The notes: generated by a model not told the origin, from the sequence alone. A stretch of DNA of 39,410 nucleotides from JBIKLM01 sp044375105 (GCA_044375105.1 JBILNK010000014.1:1-39410), one strand, 5' to 3'. Shown: positions 25,713 through 33,747, counted from the stretch's first letter. Program-made: numbers and translations.

Positions 25713-26630
25713 TCAGCCCCCCGGCACCTGGCCGGAGCGGAACCATTGCAAGGTGCTCTGCTCCAGCTTGCCGATCAGCTGCGCCAGGCGCGCCTCGCCG
25801 GCCGGACTCTTCAGGTCGTCCCGGTTGGCCTGGCACCAGGGACACTTCATCTCGTCGAGATGGAAGCGCAGGAACGAGGCCGGGCCGGCTTCCAGGCGCC
25901 CGGCCACATGGCGCGCGATCCATTCGCGCGAGGGGCAGCTCACGCGCCGCTCGCGCCAGATCTCCTGCACGTCCAGGTCGAGCAGCCGATGGCCCTCCTC
26001 GGCGGCGGCCAGGACCGGCAGCAGGTCCGAACCGGACTCGCGCACCGCGGCCAGCTGGCGCAGGCGCTTGAGCGCGCGGAACTTGATGCCGGCCACGGCG
26101 GTCTCGTCCCGCAGGCCGAAGCGCTCCCAGGCATCGCGGTTGCGCCAGGCGCCAGCGAACAGGGCCTCGATCACCGCCAGGCGCGTGTATTCGCCGCTGG
26201 CCCAGGTCTCTTCGACCCAGTCGCGCAGGATGTCGCCGAGCAGGCCCTGGGCGCGCTCGGACAACTCCTGGCCGCGCACGATCGCGCTGGGGGTCTCGGT
26301 CTCGAGCACCACCGAATCGAGCCCCGGGGTGCCGTCTTCGTCCTCGCCCACCTGCATCGCCCGGGCGCGCCGCCGGCGCAGATAATCGATGGTGCGGTTG
26401 CGGCAGATGCCGAACAGGAACTGCTCGAAGCTGAAGCTCGGATCGAAATCGCGGATGCCGCGCACGGCGCCCAGCAGGGTCTCTTGGACGATGTCCTCGG
26501 CGGCCTGGTGATCGCCGGTGCGGCGCTGGGCGTAGGCGAACAGACGCCCGCAATACACGCGCTCGACCTCGATCCACTCCTGGTCGTGGTGGGCCTGGAG
26601 TCGGCCGATGTCGGGGCTCCATTCGCTCAT
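25713..26630 (-). CDS. ECF-like RNA polymerase sigma factor with fused C-terminal zinc-finger domain
   Basis: A 305-residue sigma-70-family factor. Region 2 occupies about residues 18-90: EVERVYCGRLFAYAQRRTGDHQAAEDIVQETLLGAVRGIRDF and FLFGICRNRTIDYLRRRRAR are characteristic of core binding and -10 recognition. A middle part (~115-230) should hold region 4, but it is diverged, with LAVIEALFAGAWRNRDAWERFGLRDETAVAGIKFRALKRLRQL as the best candidate helix-turn-helix. The C-terminus reads CPSREWIARHVAGRL and then FHLDEMKCPWCQANRDDL, an H-x5-C-x2-C cluster like the zinc-binding anti-sigma domain. From family knowledge, such sigma-plus-zinc-finger proteins are common in Planctomycetota. I infer self-inhibition or redox sensing; this is not shown. 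The start is ATG 26630, set by the adjoining -10 hexamer. Confidence 0.88.
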   Translation of the reverse strand: MSEWSPDIGRLQAHHDQEWIEVERVYCGRLFAYAQRRTGDHQAAEDIVQETLLGAVRGIRDFDPSFSFEQFLFGICRNRTIDYLRRRRARAMQVGEDEDGTPGLDSVVLETETPSAIVRGQELSERAQGLLGDILRDWVEETWASGEYTRLAVIEALFAGAWRNRDAWERFGLRDETAVAGIKFRALKRLRQLAAVRESGSDLLPVLAAAEEGHRLLDLDVQEIWRERRVSCPSREWIARHVAGRLEAGPASFLRFHLDEMKCPWCQANRDDLKSPAGEARLAQLIGKLEQSTLQWFRSGQVPGG

Positions 26631-26637
26631 CGGCGGG

Positions 26638-26643
26638 AGTGTA
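26638..26643 (-). promoter_or_regulatory. TACACT -10 hexamer, predicted leaderless promoter
   Basis: On the minus strand TACACT is followed by seven bases (CCCGCCG) and the sigma-factor ATG at 26630. The predicted transcription start falls on the start codon. Spacing and lack of a Shine-Dalgarno match the 17025 gene. Confidence 0.5.
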
Positions 26644-26929
26644 GCCTCGCCCGGGGGCTCCGGCAGCGCGGCGGGGGCGCCGGAGGGACCCCAAGGCGCT
26701 GCGGGGCCGGGACCCGCCGGGAGCTCGACCTGGGCGGCCCGCAGGCCAAGGTGCGCCGGGCCGAGGCGGCCCCAGGCTCCGGCGCGCCCGGGCGATCGAT
26801 CCCGGCGTCCGCCGGGAATCGCGCGGGCGCCCCGCACAGCCGGACAGCCCCCGCGCTGCCCACGGCCTGATCTCGACCGGCCGCTGGGCGGCGACGCAGG
26901 CAAGGCCCCGCCCGGGCTCGGGTCTTGGA

Positions 26930-28531
26930 TCAGGGCACGGTCAGCTTGCCCACCGGGTTCGACTTGTGGCTGCCGAGGCCATCCACGGTCACCACCTGGA
27001 AATAGAGCGCCGGCAGGGTCAGGCTGCTCGGAACGTTGGCCTGGAAGCTGGCTTGGCCCGCGGGCCCGGCGACCTGCAGGCTCAGGACCTCGAGCCCGAA
27101 CACCGAGCCGGCCGGGCTGGGGATCAGATCCAGGCACAGGCTGCCCCCCGGCAGGCAGGGCCCGGGCCCGATGCCGCGCACCCCCGCCACGAACACGACC
27201 AGGGCCCCCGGTTCGGCCCCGATGAAGTCGAACTGGATCGGCTGCCCGACCTGGAGGGCGCTGACCTCGAGCAGCTTCTGGCACTGGTCGGGGATGCCAT
27301 CGAAGTTGAGGTCGAAGGCGCTGCCCTGCCCGAGTTCCGCGGCGTCCGGGACGCCGTCCTGATCGCAGTCTGGCACCAGGGAGGCGGGCACGATTTTCTC
27401 GATCTTTCCCGGCTGGTGGTAGATCACGTAGACCTCCCCCGCGGCGTCTTCGCCGAAGCCGGAGATCCGGCCCTGGAAACCGCCCAGGGAGGCGGTGTGC
27501 TCGATCACCGGCCCCAGAGTCTGGCCGGCGGGCGAAAAGGTCCAGATGCGGCCCGTGCAGTGATCGGCCACGAAGCCGTCCCCCCAGGCCGCCGGGATCG
27601 CGGCGCCGCGATAGATCGGGCCGGCGACGATCGCGCAGCCTTCGTTGTGGTCGTAGCTCCACAGGGGATCGGCCAGCCCCGGCGGAGGATTGCTGCACAA
27701 GCCGGTGAACAGCGGGCCTTCCTTGCAGACCCAGCCGAAGTTGAGGCCGGAGCGGCCGGCGGGAATGCGATCGAGCTCCTCGATCAGATTCTGCCCCACG
27801 TCGCCGATCCACAGGTCTCCGCTGAGCGGGTCCTGGTGCATGCGGAAGGGATTGCGCAGCCCGTAGGCATAGATTTCGGGACGCACACCGGCCTGGCCCA
27901 CGAAGGGGTTGTCGGCGGGAATCGCGTAGGGCAGCGGACTCCCCGCGGGCGGCGCGGAATCCACGTCGAGACGCAGAATCTTGCCGAGCAGCGAGCCCAG
28001 GTCCTGGGCGTTGCCGAAGGGATCGAAGGCGTTGCCGCCGTCTCCGGTCGCCATCCACAGGAACCCGTCGATCCCGAAGAACAGCTTGCCGGCGTTGTGC
28101 TGCACGAAGGGCTTCGGGATCGTCAGCAGGCGCCGCTCGCTGCCGGGGATCACCGCGCCTTGGGGCGCGGCCTGGAACTCCTCCAGGATCAGGTTCCAAG
28201 CCAGATCGGTGTAGGTCGCGAAGCAGCGCCCGTTGGCGGCGAAGTCGGGGTGCAGGGCCAGGTCCAGGAGGCCCTGCTCCGAGGTCAGCGAGACCTGCCC
28301 GAGCAGATTCAGAAAGAGACCGGGCTCCAGCTGGCCGTTTTCGACGCTGCGCACCCGGCCCGCCTGCTCCACCACCAGCAGACGGCCCGGCTGGCCGGGC
28401 ACGGCCACCAGAGCGGTCGGCCGATCGAGGCCGCTGAGGAAAGGCGCGAAGCCGAAGGGACTCTGGGCCTGTGCGACGAGTGCGCAAGCGAAGGCTGCCA
28501 ACGGCGAGAGCAGGATGGATCGAAGGCTCAT
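26930..28531 (-). CDS. Secreted GSDH-family (PQQ sugar dehydrogenase-like) beta-propeller protein
   Basis: A 533-residue exported protein. The signal peptide spans residues 1-22 (LLSPLAAFACALVAQAQS). The glucose/sorbosone-dehydrogenase propeller covers about residues 30-385: FLSGLDRPTALVAVPG, EQGLLDLALHPDF, QHNAGKLFFGIDGFLWMATG with the family His145, LGSLLGKILRLDVD, EIYAYGLRNPFRM with Arg226, and GDVGQNLIEELDRI. The family oxidises sugars using PQQ, but many bacterial members are of unknown activity, and PQQ use here is unproven. Residues 388-417 (DCDQDGVPDAAEL then DLNFDGIPDQC) form two calcium-binding EF-hand/thrombospondin-3-like loops. A C-terminal Ig-like domain ends the protein, perhaps for surface attachment. 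It has its own upstream region of 543 nt. Confidence 0.88.
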   Translation of the reverse strand: MSLRSILLSPLAAFACALVAQAQSPFGFAPFLSGLDRPTALVAVPGQPGRLLVVEQAGRVRSVENGQLEPGLFLNLLGQVSLTSEQGLLDLALHPDFAANGRCFATYTDLAWNLILEEFQAAPQGAVIPGSERRLLTIPKPFVQHNAGKLFFGIDGFLWMATGDGGNAFDPFGNAQDLGSLLGKILRLDVDSAPPAGSPLPYAIPADNPFVGQAGVRPEIYAYGLRNPFRMHQDPLSGDLWIGDVGQNLIEELDRIPAGRSGLNFGWVCKEGPLFTGLCSNPPPGLADPLWSYDHNEGCAIVAGPIYRGAAIPAAWGDGFVADHCTGRIWTFSPAGQTLGPVIEHTASLGGFQGRISGFGEDAAGEVYVIYHQPGKIEKIVPASLVPDCDQDGVPDAAELGQGSAFDLNFDGIPDQCQKLLEVSALQVGQPIQFDFIGAEPGALVVFVAGVRGIGPGPCLPGGSLCLDLIPSPAGSVFGLEVLSLQVAGPAGQASFQANVPSSLTLPALYFQVVTVDGLGSHKSNPVGKLTVP

Positions 28532-28576
28532 GAGCGTGCGGGGCTGCCCGGGGCCAAGGCAGACCCTCCAGAGGAC

Positions 28577-28582
28577 ACCCTA
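28577..28582 (-). promoter_or_regulatory. TAGGGT -10-like hexamer of the GSDH gene
   Basis: On the minus strand TAGGGT lies 45 nt before the ATG at 28531, giving a predicted leader of about 38 nt. Upstream, where a -35 box should stand, lies a perfect 14-bp palindrome instead. Confidence 0.35.
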
Positions 28583-28597
28583 AACCGATCGACACTG

Positions 28598-28611
28598 GCT
28601 GGCGCGCCAGC
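28598..28611. promoter_or_regulatory. Perfect 14-bp palindrome, possible operator
   Basis: GCTGGCGCGCCAGC is its own reverse complement. Its position overlaps the expected -35 region of the GSDH promoter, which would suit repressor binding. Palindromes of G and C arise by chance in such DNA, so this is tentative. Confidence 0.3.
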
Positions 28612-29074
28612 AGCCCGGGCAATCCTGCCGATTCCGCCGAAATCACCCCTGGCGCCCGGTTTTTTCGATCCAAAGCCCTGGGCACGCCGCCCGGCTCCTC
28701 GATCCGAGGCCGGGGCTCGGCCCCCCCACGGCGCAGGGGCCTGGAGGGCCGCGTCGGGCACCTCGGGAGTCGTGCCGTGCCGATCGGCTCCTGATTCGGG
28801 ATCCCGAGGGGGCTCCGGCCCCGGTCGCCGGCCGCGTCGCTCCGCGAGGCGGCGTCGGCATCCGCAGCGGCGCAGTTCCAGGGCCTCCGCGGGAGCTCCC
28901 GACCGGCGGCGGCGGGCTTCCCCGGAATCCGCGGGGCTCGGTTGCCCACACGCTGCCCCGTAGCCACCGATCCCTTGGGTTCCAGCCCGTGTGGCCCCCG
29001 AAAGCCCCCGAAGGCGTGCCGAGAGGCCGGACGGACGGCTTGGGCGCAGCCCGAGCCGATCCGTTCTCAGCCCC

Positions 29075-30436
29075 TCACTCCGACAACAGGGACAGCAGCG
29101 CCACCACCAGGGCCCCGAGCAGCGCCATGCCGGCCAGCCAGAGAACCCACAGCAGGGCGCTGCGCAATCCGCGGCCAAGGCTGGCCGTGGCCGGAACCAG
29201 GCGACTGGCGAGCAGAGCGGCCGTGGCGCGCACCGGGTTGGCCACGACGACACCGAACAGGTCGAGGCCCACGCGCAGCAGGGCCCGCAGGGTCCCGAGG
29301 GCACCGCCTGCCACGCGCGGTGGCACCGGCACCCAGGCCAAGGGAGCGCCCGGGCCGGCGCTCGAGGCCGCGGAAACCGGCGCCGGTCCAGCGTCGCCCG
29401 AGGAAACCAGATCGTCCGACGACAGCTCTCGATCGCTCCAGGGCGCCGCGCGGAGTTCGCTCCCGCCGCCTTGCAGGGGTGTCGGGGCCGGCGCCGCCTC
29501 GTCGCCCAGGGTCTCCCACTCGAGCACGTCCGCGGGGGCCGCGGGCTGGGGCCCAGCGGCGCTCGGGCTGGAGGATCCCGTCGAGGGCGCGGCGGGCCAG
29601 CGGATCGAATCGCCGCGCCGCGCCGCCTGGCCCAGGTCCTCGAGCAGGTGCGCCACGCTCGCGTATCTCTGTCCGGGCTCGCGCGCCAGGCAGCGCTCGA
29701 CCACCGGCGCGAGCGCCGCGGGGAACTCCGCGGGGAAGCGGATCGGAGCCTCGTCGCGGCGCAGGATCGCCCCGAGACCCGAATCCGGCGCGAAGGGCGG
29801 CTTGCCGGCCAGGCACTCGAACAGGATCACACCGAGCGAATAGATGTCGGCGCGTTGATCGGCCCGTCCGCTCAGCACCTCGGGCGCCACGTACAAGGGC
29901 GTGCCCCGTCCGAAGCTCAGGGTCTGGCGGCCGTCGGCCACGAGCTTGGCCAGCCCGTAGTCCCCCACGCGCACCTGGTCGCCCCTCAGGAACACGTTGG
30001 CGGGCTTGAGGTCGAAGTGCACCAGGTTGCGATCGTGCAGGGCCAGGACCCCGCGGCAGATCTGCGTGAACAGGGCGATGGCCGCGGGCACCTCGAGCGG
30101 GCCGCGCTTCAGACGGCGCGCCAGGGTGTCCTCGCCCGCATAGCCCATCACCAGGTACGGCACGCCTTCGGCGCTGCCCACGTCTTCCACGGTCACCAGG
30201 TTGGGGTGATCGAGGGCCGCGAACAGCCGCGCTTGGCCGATCTCCCGCTCGATCACCTGGCGTTCGACTTCCCCATCGACCTTGAGGAACTTGATCGCGT
30301 AGGGCTTGTCGATCGAAACCTTGCGCGCCCGATAGACCTCGCCGAAGGCCCCGCCTCCCAGCCGGTTTTCGATTTCGAAGCCCGGCACGAAGCCGGGCTC
30401 ACGGAATCGGGCGTAGAAGCGCTCCCAGTCGATCAT
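29075..30436 (-). CDS. Membrane-anchored Ser/Thr protein kinase
   Basis: A 453-residue Hanks-type kinase from ATG 30436. The kinase domain covers residues ~20-280: glycine loop GGGAFGEV (27-34), ATP Lys49 in AIKF, HFDLKPANVF with catalytic Asp142 and Asn147, DYG at 159-161 in place of DFG, and APEVLSG at 184-190. Phe replaces Arg of HRD, so activation-loop control by the RD mechanism is not expected. A Pro/Ser/Ala-rich linker (~285-365) follows. The C-terminus is hydrophobic, with LFGVVVANPVRATAALLA and a final helix SALLWVLWLAGMALLGALVVALLSLL, so the enzyme is tail-anchored with the kinase in the cytoplasm. A possible own -10 (TACCCT, minus strand, 30465-30470) is present. An unknown gene ends 74 nt upstream on the same strand and is probably cotranscribed. 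Confidence 0.92.
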   Translation of the reverse strand: MIDWERFYARFREPGFVPGFEIENRLGGGAFGEVYRARKVSIDKPYAIKFLKVDGEVERQVIEREIGQARLFAALDHPNLVTVEDVGSAEGVPYLVMGYAGEDTLARRLKRGPLEVPAAIALFTQICRGVLALHDRNLVHFDLKPANVFLRGDQVRVGDYGLAKLVADGRQTLSFGRGTPLYVAPEVLSGRADQRADIYSLGVILFECLAGKPPFAPDSGLGAILRRDEAPIRFPAEFPAALAPVVERCLAREPGQRYASVAHLLEDLGQAARRGDSIRWPAAPSTGSSSPSAAGPQPAAPADVLEWETLGDEAAPAPTPLQGGGSELRAAPWSDRELSSDDLVSSGDAGPAPVSAASSAGPGAPLAWVPVPPRVAGGALGTLRALLRVGLDLFGVVVANPVRATAALLASRLVPATASLGRGLRSALLWVLWLAGMALLGALVVALLSLLSE

Positions 30437-30510
30437 GTTGGCGGCAGACTCCTGCGGGGGCCCCAGGGTAGGCCGCGGAGCGGGCCGTTCAGCGGGACTT
30501 CCCGGGGTGC

Positions 30511-31695
30511 TCAAGGGCGGGCCTCCAGGGGCTCGAGGCGCATCCACAGGGGCGGCCGCCCACCGCCGAGCTCGAACTCGAAGCGCTGGGGCGGCGGGAA
30601 GGGGCAGCGAAACAGCTCCTGCAAGCGGTCCTCCGGCGGCTGGCCGGGTGGGCCCAGGCGCCTGATCGGACCCGGCCCGCAGAGCGAAAGGGAGTCCCCG
30701 TCGAACTGGAACCGGTGGGCGGACGCCAGGCTCGACGCCCGCAGCAGGTTGCCGGCGGAGGCGCCAAAGCAGAGCTCCCCGGACAACCAGATCAGGCCCT
30801 GAGCCTCGCCGGCCGCGACGCCGCGCTCGAAGGACAGCGCCAGGCAGGGCGGCTCGACCGCCTCGGACAGCCAGCGCGGCAGGAGCCGCAGGCTCGGCCG
30901 GGTGGCCGTGCCCAGGCTCAGCGCCAGCCCGGGCTCGAGGGTGCCGAGGGCTGCCCAGGGAGCGTTCGTGGACCGGCGCTCGAAGGCCAGGAAGCCGGCC
31001 CTCGATCCGCGCAGCAGGCACAGCTCCTGGCCAGGCTCCAGACCGGGCAGGTCCACGGGCAAGGCCTGCTCTTGCTCGGCCCCTCTGAACCAAAGCCGCT
31101 GCGCGGCTACCAGCAACCATTCCCCGAGGTCATCGGCCAGCAGGCGCGCCAGGCGCGCAGGCGGCCCCGGGGCTGAAGCCTCATCGGGGAGCTCGGCGGA
31201 CCAGGGCGAAGCCTTCGGAGTCACGCGGCGATCCGGGCGCGGGATCGGCCCCGACCCGGGGTCCCGGCGACCCCCATGGGGCGGCTGAGCCGCGTTGCTC
31301 GCTGGCCCTCTGAGGCCGCTGGGCGCCTTCAGATCGCCGCGGCCCGCCGCCCCGCTCGCGGAGCCTTGGGGCGCTGCCGCCGCAGCCGCGGCCAGCCGGC
31401 GGACCCAGGAGCGCTCCGCGCGCTGGGCCAGGCCTGGGTCGAGCCGTTCGAGCAAGCCGAGCCAGCGGGCGGCGAGCGCCGGCTCCGCGGCCGCCTGCGC
31501 CGCGCGGGAGCGCTCGAGAAGAGCCTCAGCGAAGTCCTGCTCGAAGGCTGCCCAGAGGGCCCGCAAGGCGCGCGACTCGGGCGGCGTGCGACGCACCGCC
31601 TGGCAGACGCCCAAAGCCTCTTCGAAGCGCTCCGCCGCCAACAGGGAGCGGGACTCGCTCGGAGTCGGAAGGGAGAAGCCGTCCGTGGAGGGCAT
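30511..31695 (-). CDS. Uncharacterised protein upstream of the membrane kinase
   Basis: 394 residues, not recognised. The N-terminal ~110 residues are helical and TPR-like (AERFEEALGVCQAVRRTPPESRALRALWAAFEQDF, LAARWLGLLERLDPG). A disordered Ala/Gly/Pro/Arg stretch (~105-170) separates them from a C-terminal half with alternating hydrophobic strands (LPGLEPGQELCLLRGSRAGFLAFERR, LALSLGTATRPSLRLLPRWL), which may be a beta-sandwich. No signal peptide or membrane helix is present, so it is probably cytoplasmic. The codon pattern (G/C at third positions) is consistent along the whole frame, and its stop is 74 nt from the kinase start, suggesting one transcript. It may be a substrate or regulator of that kinase; this is inference from position only. 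The start is ATG 31695. Confidence 0.68.
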   Translation of the reverse strand: MPSTDGFSLPTPSESRSLLAAERFEEALGVCQAVRRTPPESRALRALWAAFEQDFAEALLERSRAAQAAAEPALAARWLGLLERLDPGLAQRAERSWVRRLAAAAAAAPQGSASGAAGRGDLKAPSGLRGPASNAAQPPHGGRRDPGSGPIPRPDRRVTPKASPWSAELPDEASAPGPPARLARLLADDLGEWLLVAAQRLWFRGAEQEQALPVDLPGLEPGQELCLLRGSRAGFLAFERRSTNAPWAALGTLEPGLALSLGTATRPSLRLLPRWLSEAVEPPCLALSFERGVAAGEAQGLIWLSGELCFGASAGNLLRASSLASAHRFQFDGDSLSLCGPGPIRRLGPPGQPPEDRLQELFRCPFPPPQRFEFELGGGRPPLWMRLEPLEARP

Positions 31696-32226
31696 GGATC
31701 GAAAGCGCCGCTGGGCACTGTGCCATGCGGGATCGGCGCCAGGCCATTTCTCGAGCGGACGCCGCGCCCGGCCCGCGGGACTCGATCCCGGCCCCGACCG
31801 GCCCCGGGACCGATCTCCGGCCCCCTCCTGCGGCGACGAGCGGAGAGCGCGCTGGCGCGCCGACGTCCGCTCGGGGCCTGGCGCCCGTCCACGGGCCGGG
31901 GCGCCCCGCGGCGTGCAAGGAAAGGCCGGACCGACGCGCCTCGGGCACCCCGGACCCGGGCCCCCATTCGCCGCTGGAGGCGTGGATTCTGCCGAATTGC
32001 CTCGGGGCCGGCCGCTGCTGCCACGTTCGACGCGCCGAGGAAATCAACCCGGGCGGCGCTTGTGCTCCGAGGCCTGCTCGTCGGATCGCTCGTGGCCGCC
32101 CTGCGACCGACGCAGATCCTGAATTCGACGCAGTGCAGCGTCCGCTTCAGCCCCCGGGCGGCTCCCACCGGTTTGCCCGGCGGGACCGTCGCCCGAGGCC
32201 AGCCCGCCTTTTGGCCAGCGCTGCGG
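31696..32226. other. Intergenic region between the unknown gene and the GGDEF-like gene
   Basis: The 531 nt contain open frames on both strands, but with Arg/Gly/Pro/Ala-rich translations and no recognisable domain. A short inverted repeat (GGCAC-T-GTGCC, around 31714-31724) lies just upstream of the ATG at 31695. Nothing else stands out. Confidence 0.45.
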
Positions 32227-33192
32227 TCAGCGGCTGGAGCCGCCCGGACGACCGGCGGCTGAGAGGTCTTCCTTGGAGCAGCGATACAGATCGGCCGCTT
32301 GCTGCACCCCCTCGCTGGGCCAATGGGCCATGCCGATCGACAGCTCCAGCGGGTCGCCGATCACATCGCGCAAACCCAGGGATCCGATCGAGGCCTGCAC
32401 GCGCGACACCATGGCGCGGGCCCCGGCCGGGTCGGTGTTGGGCAGCAGGAACAGGAAGCTGCTGCGGTCGAAGCGACCGAGCACGTCGGTGTCGCGGGAA
32501 GCGTCGAGGAACAGACTCGCCAGGCGTCGCAGGACGCCCTCGTCGCATTCCCCGTCGAAGCCCAGCATCACGCAGGCCAGGGGCTGGCCGAAGCGCCGCG
32601 CGCGCTTGAACTCCTCGTCGAGCTTGAAGGTCAGGAATTCGTAGTTGAACAGGCTGGTCTCGGGGTCGATCAGCGCGCTGATCAGGCGGTCGTGCCGCGG
32701 ATCCTGGCGCGCCAGCTCTGCGAGCAGCGCGGCCGGAAGTTGCAGGGCGCCATCGCCGCCCCCCGGCTTGATCAAAGTCGAGCTGCCGGCGCGGGCCGCG
32801 CTCTGGAGTGTGCTGGCGAAGGGAGCCCGCGTCGGAACCAGGCCGAGCAGCGCGCCGCGCTCCAGCGGCACGGAGACGATGCCGACCGCCCCCACCGCCC
32901 GCGACACCTCGCGAGCCAAGTCGTTGGGCTGTTCGACTGCCATTCCCACCGGCCCGCGGCCCAGGGCCACCAAGCGGCGCAACTTTTCGTAGGAATTTTC
33001 TCCGTCCGGGCTCTCCCGGCCATCGAGCAGGAACAGCTGCTGGACCGGCAGCTCGCGCAGGCGCTCCAGGCCGCGCCCAGAGGGTCCCAGGGCGTAGGGT
33101 CCGGGCAGCCGCTCCCCCAGGGCCTTCTCGGCCTGGGCGTGGAACAGCGGGTCGTGGGTGACCACGGAGATGCGGCGGGGCTCGGCTTGCAT
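32227..33192 (-). CDS. Degenerate GGDEF-domain protein with receiver-like N-terminus
   Basis: 321 residues from ATG 33192. Residues 7-120 have a receiver-like alpha/beta rhythm (RISVVTHDPLFHAQAEKAL, LFLLDGRES with Asp57, GPVGMAVEQPNDLAREV, GAVGIVSVPL), though the usual acidic pocket and Lys are not clear. The C-terminal GGDEF fold opens with DPETSLFNYEFLTFKLDEEFKRARRFGQPLACVMLGFDG (canonical D-x-L-T-x-L-x-N-R-R), but the catalytic loop reads GRFDRSSF (239-246) where GGDEF should be, followed by a normal LFLLPNTD strand and IGMAHWP. The enzyme should therefore not make cyclic-di-GMP; it may be a nucleotide-binding or scaffold protein. The frame is open further upstream, but only from 33192 is the translation protein-like, and GAGG lies shortly before this ATG. 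Confidence 0.83.
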   Translation of the reverse strand: MQAEPRRISVVTHDPLFHAQAEKALGERLPGPYALGPSGRGLERLRELPVQQLFLLDGRESPDGENSYEKLRRLVALGRGPVGMAVEQPNDLAREVSRAVGAVGIVSVPLERGALLGLVPTRAPFASTLQSAARAGSSTLIKPGGGDGALQLPAALLAELARQDPRHDRLISALIDPETSLFNYEFLTFKLDEEFKRARRFGQPLACVMLGFDGECDEGVLRRLASLFLDASRDTDVLGRFDRSSFLFLLPNTDPAGARAMVSRVQASIGSLGLRDVIGDPLELSIGMAHWPSEGVQQAADLYRCSKEDLSAAGRPGGSSR

Positions 33193-33747
33193 GATTCCTC
33201 GGCGGGGACGCTCGACCCAGTGTCCAGCCGGTGCCCCTCGGGGCGCAAGCCGCCCCGCGCGCCGGCCCAGCCCTGGGGCTAGGAACCCGGCAGCCCCCCC
33301 CTGCCGCCCCGGGACCAGGGCGCCCCCTGCACGGCCCCGGCCCGATCGGGCCCCGCCGGGCCTCCGGGCTCGACCGCGCCCGAAAGCCCCGCGGGGAACA
33401 GGGCAGCGGCGGATGCAGGCGGCCCCGCCCCCATTTCGGGCGCAGCCTGGCTCGGAGCCGCCGCGGCCCGTCCAGAGCCGTGAGCGCCGCGCCACCGCGG
33501 TCTCGCCCCCGTGGCGCCCGGGCCGCCGCCCGCCGGCGAGGGGCGTCCTGAGGGGGCTCGGAGGCGAAGGCGGCCGCGCGTGCCGGAGGGGCCAAGCCAG
33601 CGGTGGCTGGAGAACGAAACCCACCGCGCCGCGACGATCCCAGCCTCCCCGGCCGCCGGATGGCAGGGCAAAGTCCTTTGCAAAGCCCTGCGCAGCGGCT
33701 GGTACGGCGGCTCCGGCGCCAGCCGAGGCGCCTTTCCTATCGGGCCC
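33193..33747. other. Intergenic region downstream of the yebC unit
   Basis: The 555 nt have no convincing gene. The hairpin at 33663-33691 lies about 57 nt after the last gene of the rplM-yebC strand and may end its transcripts. Other frames here are compositional. Confidence 0.45.
33663..33691. terminator. Hairpin after the small membrane protein gene, possible terminator
   Basis: GCAGGGC (33663-33669) pairs with GCCCTGC (33685-33691). Inside, AAAG and CTTT can pair, and an alternative stem GCAAAG-TC-CTTTGC excludes the outer one. No U-tract follows on the minus strand, so termination is uncertain. Confidence 0.3.

Larger units (their letters stand above)
28532..29074. other. Intergenic region upstream of the GSDH gene
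   Basis: The 543 nt lie between two minus-strand genes and contain a candidate -10 (TAGGGT, minus strand, 28577-28582), the palindrome at 28598-28611 and an isolated T-run at 28660-28665. No credible ORF or RNA gene was found. Confidence 0.5.

Noticed and set aside
26966..30802. Plus-strand frames of 665 and 603 codons
   Set aside because: Antisense to the GSDH protein and the membrane kinase, both with clear motifs.
33193..33747. Small ORFs in the spacer before the GGDEF-like gene, including the upstream extension of that gene to 33624
   Set aside because: Translations are Arg/Gly/Pro-rich and structureless; recognisable protein begins only at ATG 33192.
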